64,000 bases of DNA from Nibrella saemangeumensis (GCF_039541915.1 NZ_BAABHD010000084.1:248001-312000); one strand, 5' to 3'; shown: positions 27,171 through 36,300, counted from the first letter of the stretch. A program made the numbers and translations. Notes: generated by a model from the letters alone, not told the origin.

Positions 27171-28250
27171 TTATCGACACCCGTTCGACTCAATAAGAAT
27201 TTGGGCGTCAATCTCTTTGTACGTTGCTCCGATGGTTTGTGTGATAACCTCCAGCTGATCGTACAGCGACTCATTGCTAAGCGTAGTGGTGATGTAACAG
27301 CCGGCAAGAACATCGGCATTGTATAGAATTGACACGCCGTAAACGCGCTCCAGCGCCTGTAGTACAACCGGTACCGGCGTTTCTTCAAAGTACTTCCGGG
27401 AGATGGTGGCCACCGGCTGCACAGGCTGGGGTTCGTCTACCAGACGTCTGTTCAGGAGTGCGCTCTCCCGGCTGAAAATGGCCTGTTGATTGGGGAGAAG
27501 CACCAATCCGCCCGTTTCAGGATCATTGATCTCGACATGCTCCTGCTTGAAAACGGATACCCGGCCCGTATGTACCTTCACAATAACCTGCTTATCGTAG
27601 TCGAAAGCGCTGATGCGGAAGCTGGTGCCTAGCACTTTGGTTACCAGCTCGTTGGCGTATACGTAAAACGGCCGGCCCGGATCAGGCGTAATCTCAAAAA
27701 AAGCTTCACCACTCAGCACTACCTCGCGTCGCCGGGAATCGAAATGAGCAGGGTAACTCAGTTTTGCCCCCTTTTCGAGGGTAATTATACTCCCATCTTC
27801 CAGCACGATTCGCTGCGCTGCGTTCGTGGTGTTGATTTTCTCCATTCGTTGGGTAACCGCCTTGGCAATCAGATCATTATAGCCAATTGTTTTTGTCCGG
27901 GCCGGCAGGATCGCTATAATGCTCACAACGACCAGTACCAACACAACAGCCGCAAACTGATAGGAGTATGCCTGCCAGAATAGAGGCTTAGACTGCACGG
28001 CTGGCTCCCCGATCGTGTGCGCTTCAATTCTGGCCCAGACCGCCCGTTTATCCGGTTCATCCGAAATCGGTTGCTGCTCAGCCGAGTAGATATCCAGTAT
28101 CACCTGCCGGGCCTGATCCACCAGTGTTTGTTGCTCGGGGTGTAGTTCCAGGAAGTATGCCCAGGCTGTATTTTCTTCCGGGTTGAGTACCCAGCGAACG
28201 AACGAATCGTCGTTCAGAAAATCGCTTAGCTGGAAAGGAGGATGTTTCAT
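27171..28250 (-). CDS. FecR-family anti-sigma factor
   Basis: A 359-residue single-pass inner-membrane protein. The N-terminal cytoplasmic part (1-97) binds the sigma factor; one helix lies at about 98-115 (QFAAVVLVLVVVSIIAIL). The periplasmic FecR domain (about 145-240) carries RIVLEDGSIITLEKGAKLSYP and REVVLSGEAFFEITPDPGRPFYVY. A C-terminal DUF4974-like domain follows (about 285-355, FEETPVPVVLQALERVYGVSI). It receives the signal from the STN domain of the SusC transporter encoded next and releases the ECF sigma factor encoded just upstream (84-base gap). The gene order sigma-FecR-SusC-SusD is the classical arrangement. Confidence 0.95.
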   Translation of the reverse strand: MKHPPFQLSDFLNDDSFVRWVLNPEENTAWAYFLELHPEQQTLVDQARQVILDIYSAEQQPISDEPDKRAVWARIEAHTIGEPAVQSKPLFWQAYSYQFAAVVLVLVVVSIIAILPARTKTIGYNDLIAKAVTQRMEKINTTNAAQRIVLEDGSIITLEKGAKLSYPAHFDSRRREVVLSGEAFFEITPDPGRPFYVYANELVTKVLGTSFRISAFDYDKQVIVKVHTGRVSVFKQEHVEINDPETGGLVLLPNQQAIFSRESALLNRRLVDEPQPVQPVATISRKYFEETPVPVVLQALERVYGVSILYNADVLAGCYITTTLSNESLYDQLEVITQTIGATYKEIDAQILIESNGCR

Positions 28251-28334
28251 CTTGAGAATTTAACAAAGTCGATCGCTACCCTTACAGGTGCCGGTACGGG
28301 ATGGAAATACCCTTGCCCGGTTAGTTTTTAAGAA

Positions 28335-28949
28335 TTAAATGGGGAAAAGCAACACATACAGGGTTGAAATGAACCGTAGGCCGAGCCGCAACACTGCATA
28401 CGATTTGAAAAGCAGGTTACTGACAGACTGCTTGGTGAGTCCCATAAGCTGAGCCATTTCATCCAGACTTAGGCCGTGGTAAAACCGAAGATGTATGGCC
28501 TCGCGCTGCCGTCCGCTCAACTGGGTAATGGCATGCTGTATCCGCTCCCGCTGGCTGGTTTCGGTTTCGGTCTGAATGGTATGCTGTTCCGACGACAGAG
28601 ACACCAGAAAATCCAGAAAGTCGTCGATGTCTTCGGCCGTTTCAAAGCGGTCGTGGCGGATGTTGCGGATAATCTGGTTGCGTAAAGCGCACAACAGGTA
28701 AAATTTTACGTTTTCAACGTCAGCGAGATGCTCTTTCCGTCGCCATAACTCCACAAAAACATCCTGGATGGCGTCTTCCAGCAGTTGGCGGTTAGCGGTG
28801 AGCCGGAAGCCATAGCGGGTTAGTATGGCGAAGTACCGTTGGTATAACTGCTCAAATGCCTGGCTATCGCCTTTTTTGAAGCTGTTCCATATGATCTTCT
28901 CCTGGTTTTCCTGGTGCTGTCGAGCGAGTCGGGAGGTCATCTGTCCCAT
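28335..28949 (-). CDS. ECF sigma-70 factor (FecI-like, Bacteroidota type)
   Basis: A 204-residue protein with sigma region 2 (about 25-95: FEQLYQRYFAILTRYGFRL, IQDVFVELWRR) and region 4 (about 135-190: QLSGRQREAIHLRFYHGLSLDEMAQLMGL). It ends in a hydrophobic tail (VLLFPI). It is expected to transcribe the SusC/SusD operon once released by the FecR protein encoded 84 bases downstream. The start MGQMTSRL at 28949 or Met4 are equally possible. It is the first gene of the locus; the upstream region faces the divergent permease operon. Confidence 0.94.
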   Translation of the reverse strand: MGQMTSRLARQHQENQEKIIWNSFKKGDSQAFEQLYQRYFAILTRYGFRLTANRQLLEDAIQDVFVELWRRKEHLADVENVKFYLLCALRNQIIRNIRHDRFETAEDIDDFLDFLVSLSSEQHTIQTETETSQRERIQHAITQLSGRQREAIHLRFYHGLSLDEMAQLMGLTKQSVSNLLFKSYAVLRLGLRFISTLYVLLFPI

Positions 28950-29159
28950 GCGTACAGTTGGGTTAGTAGAATTGTGTATGGTTAATAATCTTCTATTTTT
29001 TCTTTGTGGAAGTATAAAACTGACTCATTACTAAGATAGGGATGGGTCGATGAAAAAACTACCCTATTTTTTTGCTTTTCCTGAAAGAAAGCCACCGCAG
29101 GACATGAGAAAAATACCCGGTCGGCAACGAGTAAAGAAACCGGCAAGGGGAAAGGTGCC

Positions 29160-29197
29160 TGTCCACTATTGGGCGAACACCTGTCCGCCTACGGACA
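29160..29197 (+). promoter_or_regulatory. Tandem upstream dyads, possible activator-binding sites
   Basis: A perfect dyad TGTCCG-CCTA-CGGACA (29182-29197) is preceded by a degenerate version TGTCC...GGGCG (29160-29175). Centre-to-centre spacing is 22 bp, two helical turns, so both face the same side of the DNA. They lie about 60-90 bases upstream of the sigma-54 -24 element, as expected for sites of a sigma-54 activator. That activator is not in this window. Confidence 0.5.
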
Positions 29198-29250
29198 ATA
29201 TATAGAATACACTGGCAGATAGGCACCTGATAACCAGCGCTTTTTCAGGC

Positions 29251-29266
29251 AGGCATAGGATTTGCT
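29251..29266 (+). promoter_or_regulatory. Sigma-54 (-24/-12) promoter of the permease operon
   Basis: AGGCATAGGATTTGCT fits the consensus TGGCAC-N5-TTGCW. The invariant GG (29252-29253) and GC (29264-29265) are at the exact 10-base spacing, with GGCA and TTGCT complete. Transcription would start near 29277, about 20 bases before the ATG at 29297. Confidence 0.7.
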
Positions 29267-29296
29267 TTCTTGACAAGTAAGATCAGTCAACGTCTT

Positions 29297-31678
29297 ATGT
29301 TTACCAATTTCTTTAAGACTGCCTACCGTAATCTATTCAAGAATAAATTCTTTACGGTATTAAACATCATTGGCCTAGCCCTGGGCATGTCGACCAGTTT
29401 ATTATTTGTGGCCCTGCTCACCTTCCTTTTCCGGTTTGACGAGTTTCATCCCCACAGAGACCGGATTTACCGGGTAACCACGCAAGTCTATGATAATGTA
29501 GAAAATCCGCACTACGCATCTGCTCCGGTTGGCCTTGCTCAAAAACTGAAAGATGAATTTACCGGAGTCGACAAAGTAGTCCGCATCCATAGATCACTGG
29601 GGGGCGATGCGATCTACCAGGAGAAGAAGATTCCGCTGTATGGCTATTTTGCAGATCCTGAGTTTTTAGACGTTTTCAATTTTTCGTTACTGCATGGAAA
29701 TAAGGCGACGGCACTCACCAAACCGAATACCGTTGTTATCACGGAAACAGAAGCCATGAAACTGTTCGGCAGCACCGATGCATTGGGTGAGGTTATCCGC
29801 ATGGAACCGTACGGCGATCTAGTGATCACCGGTATTCTGAAAGACGTACCCGAAAACTCCCACATGCGGTTTGATGCCATAGCTTCCTATGCCACCTTCC
29901 TGTCGTATAAAGGGGCTTCGTTCCTGGCCGATGAGCAGGGCTGGCAATCATTTGCTAATTCCTATGTCTACTTTCTGCTTGCCGAAGGCGCTGAGCCCGC
30001 TACCATCGGGCATCTCCTGGATGAAACCGCCAGACAGCGGTATACCAAAAAGGATAACAAAACTGCTTTCAGGCTCCAGGCGCTGACCGAAATTGTACCG
30101 GGTCCTCAGCTCTATGATTCTTTAGGCCAGACCTGGAGTTTCCTGGGCCTTTTTATCATAGGCTCAATCACGCTGGTCATACTGATACCCGCCTGCTCAA
30201 ATTATGCCAATCTGTCGATCTCACAATCCCTGGAGCGCATGAAGGAAATAGGGGTGAGAAAAGTGATGGGCGGACAAAAGAAGCAGCTTTTTCTCCAATT
30301 CATCGTAGAGTCGACGATCATTGTGCTGCTGGCGCTGCTGCTTTCCTATCCGATTTTTGAACTGATACGGGGCGATTTTTTATACCAGATGGTTGAGACC
30401 GAACCCCTGGATTTATCACCTACGCCGGCAACCTTCATTGGCTTCTTTCTATTCGCCATCCTGGTTGGGATTGCCGCCGGGATTGTTCCGGCGCTGTATT
30501 TCTCAAAGATTTCGCCCATCAATGCCCTGAAAGGGAAAGAAATAAAGACAAGCCGTCGCTCGTACTTCCGCAGGATTGTGCTAACCACGCAGTTTGTGCT
30601 TTCCCTTGGTTTTATTATGGCTGTTGTCATTATGATGCGACAGTATCAGTACTCGATACACTACGACTTTGGATTCGAACAGCAGCAGGTTCTGGATGTT
30701 GAGCTGAAGAATGTGGATGCGCAGCGATTCAAAAACGAATACGGAAAGCTCTCCTCCGTGCAGCGGATAACCCTGTCGTCGCATATCCTGGGCATTAGCA
30801 GCGCTCCGGAACGGCCCGTCAGGCTGGCGCACCAGGCCGACTCGCTGGCGGCATCTTCTATATCCGTCGATGAGGGATTCATTGCAACCATGAAATTAGC
30901 CTTGCTGGCCGGCAGAGACTTCAGTAATAAAGCTGCGGAGAACGCACGGCTCATTATTGTCAATGAAGATTTTGTCAAAAAGTTAAATCTGAAAGATCCG
31001 TTTGCCGCCATTGACCGGATGTTTGTCTTACCGGATGGCCGAGAGGTGCGCATCGCCGGTGTTCTCAAAAATTTCCATTATGCAGGTCTCAAAGAAGCCA
31101 TCAAGCCGTTTTACTTCGACTACGATCCGGCCCGCTTCAAGTATGCAAATGTTAAATTGGTATCAAAGGAGGTGGTGGGCGATCTCCCGGCGATGGAAGC
31201 GCTCTGGAAGAAGATTGGCGGTGACGGTGAGTTCAGCGCACAGCTTTTTTCAGAAGAGATCAAAGAAGCCTATAGTTTTTATATCATGATCATGAAGCTA
31301 TGGGGCTTTCTGGGGGTATTAGCCATCACAGTGGCCTGCCTGGGTCTGTTAGGGACGGTCTCCTTCACGACTAAAAAACGCGTCAAGGAAATCAGCATCC
31401 GAAAGGTGATGGGGGCCACTTCCGAAAGCCTGGTGCTGCTCTTATCCAAAGAGTTCATTATCCTGATGGTCATTGCCAGCGTGATTACCGTTCCTGTGAT
31501 CTATGTGCTTTTCAACTACCTGTTGGCCACCGTCCAGCATTACAGGATAGAAATTGGCTTTATCGAAATCATTATTAGTCTGCTGATCATGATGGTGCTG
31601 GGCCTGTCGACCATTCTGTCGCAAACCCTGAAAGCGGCCAATGCGAACCCGGTTGATAATTTAAGTGTGTCATCCTAA
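29297..31678 (+). CDS. FtsX/MacB-type ABC transporter permease (double-unit), gene 1
   Basis: 793 residues from the ATG at 29297 (MFTNFFKTAYRNLFKNKFFTVLNIIGLALG). A TTG 27 bases upstream is in frame but would overlap the predicted transcription start. A first helix and a periplasmic MacB core domain (about 45-240) precede three helices (about 280-420) with SLERMKEIGVRKVMGGQKKQLF. After one more helix there is a second periplasmic domain and a C-terminal FtsX unit with KKRVKEISIRKVMGATSESLV. This duplicated form is typical of Bacteroidota and is thought to work as a mechanotransmission or efflux permease with a separate ATPase not encoded here. It forms an operon with the next gene (37-base gap). 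Confidence 0.9.
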   Translation: MFTNFFKTAYRNLFKNKFFTVLNIIGLALGMSTSLLFVALLTFLFRFDEFHPHRDRIYRVTTQVYDNVENPHYASAPVGLAQKLKDEFTGVDKVVRIHRSLGGDAIYQEKKIPLYGYFADPEFLDVFNFSLLHGNKATALTKPNTVVITETEAMKLFGSTDALGEVIRMEPYGDLVITGILKDVPENSHMRFDAIASYATFLSYKGASFLADEQGWQSFANSYVYFLLAEGAEPATIGHLLDETARQRYTKKDNKTAFRLQALTEIVPGPQLYDSLGQTWSFLGLFIIGSITLVILIPACSNYANLSISQSLERMKEIGVRKVMGGQKKQLFLQFIVESTIIVLLALLLSYPIFELIRGDFLYQMVETEPLDLSPTPATFIGFFLFAILVGIAAGIVPALYFSKISPINALKGKEIKTSRRSYFRRIVLTTQFVLSLGFIMAVVIMMRQYQYSIHYDFGFEQQQVLDVELKNVDAQRFKNEYGKLSSVQRITLSSHILGISSAPERPVRLAHQADSLAASSISVDEGFIATMKLALLAGRDFSNKAAENARLIIVNEDFVKKLNLKDPFAAIDRMFVLPDGREVRIAGVLKNFHYAGLKEAIKPFYFDYDPARFKYANVKLVSKEVVGDLPAMEALWKKIGGDGEFSAQLFSEEIKEAYSFYIMIMKLWGFLGVLAITVACLGLLGTVSFTTKKRVKEISIRKVMGATSESLVLLLSKEFIILMVIASVITVPVIYVLFNYLLATVQHYRIEIGFIEIIISLLIMMVLGLSTILSQTLKAANANPVDNLSVSS

Positions 31679-31715
31679 TCCCATTTTTAATCCATAACCC
31701 AAGCCACACCCTGCT

Positions 31716-34178
31716 ATGATTCGTAATTATGTAAAAACCGCGCTCCGAACCCTGGGCCGGAATAAACTCTACACCCTGCTCAATATTGCCGGACTTGCCT
31801 TTGGTATCACCTGCTTCTTGCTTATTGGCCTGTATCTGTTTGATGAACTTACCTTCGACCAGCAGCATAGCCGGGCCAGCCGTATCTACCGGGTTATTCA
31901 GCATAAGAGCATAAAAGGCGAAGCCACCACCGTAGCGGCCGGCAGCTATAAGCTGGCCGAAGAGTCCCCTAAAACGATTGCCGAAATCGAGGGTACGACG
32001 CGGATGTCGAGAATCGGGCGGGCGAATCTGATTAATCCTGAAAATCCCGTGAATTTTCAGGAAACCATCACCAACGCAGATGAGAAATTCTTAACGATCT
32101 TTGATTTTCCGCTTGTGCTTGGGGATCGGAATACCGCTTTAAAGGAGCCCAACTCAATCGTTATCAACGAAGATCTGGCTACGCGGCTGTTTGGCAGCAC
32201 CCAGGTACTGGGCAAAACGCTCCAGTTCAGCCATATGGAAACTCCGCTGAAAGTGACCGGCGTGCTGAAAAACCACCCGCCTAATTCAAGCTTTGATTTC
32301 AATTCGCTGGTCTCCGAAGCTTCGTACCGGAATGCCGATTTTTTCAAACAAACAGCGGCAAGTGACTGGTCATCCGCCGATTTTTCGGTTTACCTGCTGC
32401 TAAAACCCAACACGAACGCCGAAGCGGTTTCAGCTAAATTAACGAAGCTCATCCTGACCAACTTTAAGCCAGAAGTCGGAACTAGTTTATCGTATAGCCT
32501 GCAAGCCTTGAACGACGTCCACCTGCATTCGGAAGGCATTACCGATGGTGCCAGAAACTCAAACGTTGAGGCTATGGCGCAGGGAAGTCCGTTTTACATC
32601 AACATCTTCTCGTTTGTCGCCTTATTCATTCTGCTTATCGCCGGGATTAATTACATGAATTTATCGACCGCCAGAGCCTCTAACCGAATAAAAGAAATTG
32701 GCGTTCGTAAATCGATCGGTGCCGAGCGGGCCCATCTGGTGTATCAATTTCTGGTGGAAGCCCTGCTGGTGACAGGCTTCTCGCTGGTTGTGGCGTTGGT
32801 GTTGGTCAATGTGCTGCTGCCGTTCTTTAATCCGCTGGTCAATAAACACCTGACGCTGGGTTTTGGAACCGACTACCGGATCTGGCTGATGACCCTGGCC
32901 GCTACGCTGCTCATCGGGCTGCTGTCTGGCAGTTACCCCGCTATGCTGCTATCCGGGTTCAAGCCGGTTCTGCTGCTGAAAGGGAAGCAGATAAACCAGC
33001 GGGGTAACCTGAGTCTGCGCAAAACTCTGGTGGTTTTTCAGTTTACCATCTCGATCATCATCATTATTGGAACCATCGTTCTGATTTCGCAGGTACGGTT
33101 TATGAATACGACCAACCTGGGTTTTAACAAAGATTTGATGGTAGTAATCGATATCAATACCGGCGCTGCCAAAAAGGGTTATGAATCGATTAAGGCCGAT
33201 ATGGCCAAAATCCCGTCCGTGAAAAACGTTTCGGTTTCGTCGCGGGTACCCGGCGAATGGAAAATGATTCGCACGGTTAAGATCAACAACCAGGGTAAAG
33301 CCAGTGAACCTAAGGTGGCTTATTTTATCGGGGTGGACAAAGATTTTCTGAAAACGTTTGAAGTCGGCCTGGTGCAGGGACGAAACTTTATCAATCCGAC
33401 CGATTCAACTGCGGTACTGCTGAATGAAACGGCGGCTCGTCTGTTAAACATTACCCAGCCGTCTGGCCAACTGGTGGAGATGCCGGCCATGTCGCGGGGG
33501 GGGGATTTTGAACCGGTGCTGGTTAATAATGAACCCTTCAAAGCGAGGGTCGTCGGGATTGTCAGGGATTTTCATTTCCAGTCGCTGCGCGATAAGATTG
33601 AGCCGCTGGTCCTGGCGTATAACCAGAATCCGATTCATGACATTGACTACTACACCGCCCGTATCGACGCCAGAGGCATTCCTGAAACCCTTGAAAAACT
33701 GAAAGCTGTGATGATGAAAGCGGATAGCGACGAGCCGTTTGAATACCATTTTCTGGATCAGCAACTCGCCAACTTTTATCAGGAGGATGCCCGGCGGCAA
33801 ACGCTGCTGATCTGGGGGGCTGTGGCTACGATTATCATTGCCTGCCTGGGGCTTTTTGGACTGGCCACGTATTCCGCCGAACAGCGTGTCAAAGAAATTG
33901 GGGTGCGAAAAGTGCTGGGTGCGAGCGTTGCCAGTCTGGCCTCGCTGCTGTCGATGGATTTCCTGAAACTGGTCATTATTGCCAACGTCATTGCTATCCC
34001 CATTGCGTGGTGGGCTACCGACAGGTGGCTGCAGGAATACGCCTACCACATCGATCTGGCTTGGTGGATGTTTGCGCTGGCCGGCCTGCTGGCCGTGGGT
34101 ATTGCGTTGCTGACGGTCAGCTTCCAGAGCGTAAAAGCCGCTTTGATGAACCCGGTGAAAAGCCTGCGGAGTGAATAA
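31716..34178 (+). CDS. FtsX/MacB-type ABC transporter permease (double-unit), gene 2
   Basis: An 820-residue paralog of the preceding gene, starting MIRNYVKTALRTLGRNKLYTLLNIAGLAFGI. It has the same order: helix, MacB periplasmic domain, three-helix FtsX unit with SNRIKEIGVRKSIGAERAHLV, helix, second periplasmic domain, and C-terminal FtsX unit with EQRVKEIGVRKVLGASVASL. Each signature loop should contact an ATP-binding subunit. The two genes are only moderately similar, so the pair is old. They are transcribed together from the sigma-54 promoter; no ATPase gene adjoins. The substrate (lipid, peptide, antibiotic or cell-wall signal) cannot be read from the sequence. Confidence 0.9.
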   Translation: MIRNYVKTALRTLGRNKLYTLLNIAGLAFGITCFLLIGLYLFDELTFDQQHSRASRIYRVIQHKSIKGEATTVAAGSYKLAEESPKTIAEIEGTTRMSRIGRANLINPENPVNFQETITNADEKFLTIFDFPLVLGDRNTALKEPNSIVINEDLATRLFGSTQVLGKTLQFSHMETPLKVTGVLKNHPPNSSFDFNSLVSEASYRNADFFKQTAASDWSSADFSVYLLLKPNTNAEAVSAKLTKLILTNFKPEVGTSLSYSLQALNDVHLHSEGITDGARNSNVEAMAQGSPFYINIFSFVALFILLIAGINYMNLSTARASNRIKEIGVRKSIGAERAHLVYQFLVEALLVTGFSLVVALVLVNVLLPFFNPLVNKHLTLGFGTDYRIWLMTLAATLLIGLLSGSYPAMLLSGFKPVLLLKGKQINQRGNLSLRKTLVVFQFTISIIIIIGTIVLISQVRFMNTTNLGFNKDLMVVIDINTGAAKKGYESIKADMAKIPSVKNVSVSSRVPGEWKMIRTVKINNQGKASEPKVAYFIGVDKDFLKTFEVGLVQGRNFINPTDSTAVLLNETAARLLNITQPSGQLVEMPAMSRGGDFEPVLVNNEPFKARVVGIVRDFHFQSLRDKIEPLVLAYNQNPIHDIDYYTARIDARGIPETLEKLKAVMMKADSDEPFEYHFLDQQLANFYQEDARRQTLLIWGAVATIIIACLGLFGLATYSAEQRVKEIGVRKVLGASVASLASLLSMDFLKLVIIANVIAIPIAWWATDRWLQEYAYHIDLAWWMFALAGLLAVGIALLTVSFQSVKAALMNPVKSLRSE

Positions 34179-34295
34179 ATCGTCGAGGCTTAAACACGCC
34201 CAATCGTTGCAGCTACGGGGAACAGATTACCCTGTCAGACGAAAAGTGCCGCCCAGTCACTGAAATGTGGCGACGTAAACAAGGGCAACTCCGCG

Positions 34296-35006
34296 TTACC
34301 CGGTGACCGGCAGGTCCAGGAGGAGCAGCAGAGCGTCGTTAGACAAGGCTTCAAATTCCAGCGCATTAGCCTTCTCGTACAACAGCGCGAGGCCATCTTT
34401 TTCGTGAAGCAGCCGGTTGGCCACCTCGAAAGCACCCTGTATAATGAACACAAAAATGCCGGTGGCCTTCGAGTGAACTGTTACCGTATAGGTGCCTTCC
34501 TGCCGTCCATCGTACCGGCCGATAAAGCTTCGGCTATCAGCTTTGGAACTGGTTGAATCAACCAGAGGTAAAAGCGTGTTTTTTCGGGAGAGATCAAAAC
34601 CAGCCTGACTAATACCAGGCGTAAAGTCGACTATTGGCGGTATAAGCCACCACTGTAAAAAATTGATGGTTTCCTGATCGTATGGATTACTGATGGTATA
34701 GCGCATACCGGCAGCCAGGGACAAAATTCCTGCCTGCCCAGCCTCCAGAAAACCGCTGTCAATATCACTCAGGTACTCCAGTCCACCTAGTACCGGCAGC
34801 AGCACCACCTGCGTGTTTTGCTCCACTTGCAGGCTCAGACTGGCTCCGGCCCGCAGCGTATCATCGTTCAGCAAGTACAATGCGCCAAACGGCTTGCGGC
34901 TTTCGTCGGCATACTGGCCGAAGTTGAAGGTATGATAGCTGCGGAAGAAATCGGTTTCGGAGCAGCCGCGCTGGTCGGCGAGGTATATTTGAGCGTGCGT
35001 GTTCAT
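34296..35006 (-). CDS. Pirin-like double-cupin protein lacking the canonical metal-binding histidines
   Basis: A 236-residue cytoplasmic protein whose start (RGCSETDFFRSYHTFNFGQYADESRKPFGALYLLNDD) is the pirin/YhhW opening. In catalytic pirins the next strand carries HPHR-x-E-TVTYVLEG metal ligands. Here it reads AGASLSLQVEQNTQVVLLPVLGG, so the first two histidines and the glutamate region are replaced. The remaining cupin strands are intact, and a C-terminal second cupin is present (about 150-236). It may be a non-enzymatic or regulatory member, which is inference. It stands alone, converging with the permease operon across a 117-base gap that holds no clear terminator. Confidence 0.72.
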   Translation of the reverse strand: MNTHAQIYLADQRGCSETDFFRSYHTFNFGQYADESRKPFGALYLLNDDTLRAGASLSLQVEQNTQVVLLPVLGGLEYLSDIDSGFLEAGQAGILSLAAGMRYTISNPYDQETINFLQWWLIPPIVDFTPGISQAGFDLSRKNTLLPLVDSTSSKADSRSFIGRYDGRQEGTYTVTVHSKATGIFVFIIQGAFEVANRLLHEKDGLALLYEKANALEFEALSNDALLLLLDLPVTG

Positions 35007-35080
35007 CTGTCGCAGTAAGCACGTGGTTAAAAATCAGGTGCGGAATGAGTAGATCCATTCCACACCTGAGCCTCTAATAA

Positions 35081-35833
35081 TCAGGCGTTAACAACAATCG
35101 TATGCGTTAGGGTATAACCACCCGACAGACTGCCTGAGACGGTGGCGAGTTCGGTAGCGAAACCATCCCGGAATACGTTATCGGTTTCGTTTTTGGTATC
35201 CTGCGCCCCTTTGGTGTAGCCGTACGACTGACCGGTGGTGTATACCGTATTGGCAACGTCGTAGGGGAACGCAATCTGGGTCACCAGCAGCGATTTGCCG
35301 GATGCGTTGTAGATATGGACGTGGATATGCGGAGCCCGGGCCCCGTACCAACCGGGAAAGATTGACGTAAAGCTGACCAGACCATTAGCATCAGTCGTCT
35401 GCCGCCCACGCAGGAAGTCGACTTTCGTGAAGTTGACGCTTTGCATGCCGCTTCCGCCGTATTCGGAGTAGTAGCCATCTTTATCGCAATGCCAAACGTC
35501 CACCAGAGCGCCGGCCAGAACGGCGCAACCACTGTTGGCATTTTTGATGGTGATGTTCATCGTCATCGGTACGCCCGTACGATCATCGCGAATGTCTTTG
35601 CGTACAAAGTTGGTGGGTACTTTGGTTGGGAAAGGTCCTTCCGTTTCCGTGGGCGATACCGAACAGTTGCTGGCCGAACTACCGTTGGTAGAGCCGGTGG
35701 ACGTGGTGGTGCCCGAACCGGTTGTGCTAACGGCGTCTACTTCCGAGTCTTTGCAGGCACCCAGCACAGAACTAATCGTGGCGATTCCCAGCAGGCTGCC
35801 GAAACCTTTCTTCAAAAATTCTTTACGATCCAT
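35081..35833 (-). CDS. Exported intradiol ring-cleavage dioxygenase-like protein
   Basis: A 250-residue protein with a Tat-like signal (DRKEFLKKGFGSLLG, an RK variant of RR) and a possible lipobox LGAC at about residue 27. A Ser/Thr/Gly-rich linker follows. The catalytic domain starts with CSVSPTETEGPFP, the intradiol dioxygenase opening. It has a Tyr-rich GYYSEYGG loop and the iron-ligand block PGWYGARAPHIHVHIY, giving the expected Tyr/Tyr/His/His set for non-haem Fe(III). Cytoplasmic relatives cleave catechol or protocatechuate, but exported ones like this have unknown natural substrates, perhaps lignin- or tannin-derived catechols. The next gene upstream encodes TatA, which fits Tat export of a metal-loaded protein. 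Confidence 0.8.
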   Translation of the reverse strand: MDRKEFLKKGFGSLLGIATISSVLGACKDSEVDAVSTTGSGTTTSTGSTNGSSASNCSVSPTETEGPFPTKVPTNFVRKDIRDDRTGVPMTMNITIKNANSGCAVLAGALVDVWHCDKDGYYSEYGGSGMQSVNFTKVDFLRGRQTTDANGLVSFTSIFPGWYGARAPHIHVHIYNASGKSLLVTQIAFPYDVANTVYTTGQSYGYTKGAQDTKNETDNVFRDGFATELATVSGSLSGGYTLTHTIVVNA

Positions 35834-35868
35834 TGTGACTGTATAACAGGTTTGAATTGGTCAGTGAC

Positions 35869-36039
35869 TTACTTAATGGTTGTGTGGTCAACCACAGATT
35901 TAATATCCCGTGTTGCGTCTTTAAATTCCCGGATGCCCTGGACCAGACCACGGGCTAATTGAGGTAGTTGCTTCGCGCCGAAGAACAGCAGGAGCGCAGC
36001 CAGAATCATTAATATTTCGGAGGTTCCTAATCCAAGCAT
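35869..36039 (-). CDS. tatA: Twin-arginine translocase subunit TatA/TatE (56 residues)
   Basis: A short gene starting at 36039. It encodes MLGLGTSEILMILAALLLF, then the hinge FGAKQLPQLARGLVQGIREFK (hydrophobic helix, FGxxxLP hinge, amphipathic helix) and a charged tail DATRDIKSVVDHTTIK. This is the exact TatA/TatE layout: a membrane helix at 7-20 and the conserved F-G before the hinge. TatA oligomerises to form the Tat pore with TatC, which is not in the window. It lies 35 bases upstream of the Tat-signal dioxygenase gene on the same strand, so it is probably cotranscribed to support export of this cluster. At 56 residues it is at the short end for TatA. Confidence 0.88.
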   Translation of the reverse strand: MLGLGTSEILMILAALLLFFGAKQLPQLARGLVQGIREFKDATRDIKSVVDHTTIK

Positions 36040-36241
36040 GATTTTGTGTTTTCGGAGGTTTTATGATTGTTGCCTTATACCTGATTAACGGTGTTAGGTA
36101 GCCTCTTCGTTCACCCCTCAGGCGGTGTGTAGAGTAATAGGGCAGATGTGCCGACGAAAAGGACTAAACCGAAGGAATAACTTTGGCTATGGTACTTTTG
36201 CCGGTTTGCTTATGGATGCCTGTTATCTGGAAGGCTTAAAA

Positions 36242-36277
36242 TACAAGAGGCTGACCCTATAGAGGCAGCCTCTTGTA
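36242..36277 (-). terminator. Terminator after the Cthe_2159-like gene
   Basis: Perfect 12-bp stem TACAAGAGGCTG / CAGCCTCTTGTA with a 12-base loop. It lies 23 bases past the stop at 36301, and a T-rich stretch follows on the minus strand (TATTTTAAG). Confidence 0.7.
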
Positions 36278-36300
36278 AAGCTGGAACAGACAGCCGGTTA

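Larger units (their letters stand above)
28950..29296. other. Divergent regulatory region between the ECF sigma gene and the permease operon
   Basis: 347 bases with no gene. The permease-proximal part holds the tandem dyads and the sigma-54 promoter described separately. I found no convincing housekeeping promoter for the sigma gene. Confidence 0.6.

Noticed and set aside
28950..29250. Riboswitch or tRNA in the divergent region
   Set aside because: No cloverleaf or known aptamer pattern; the structure seen is explained by the promoter dyads.
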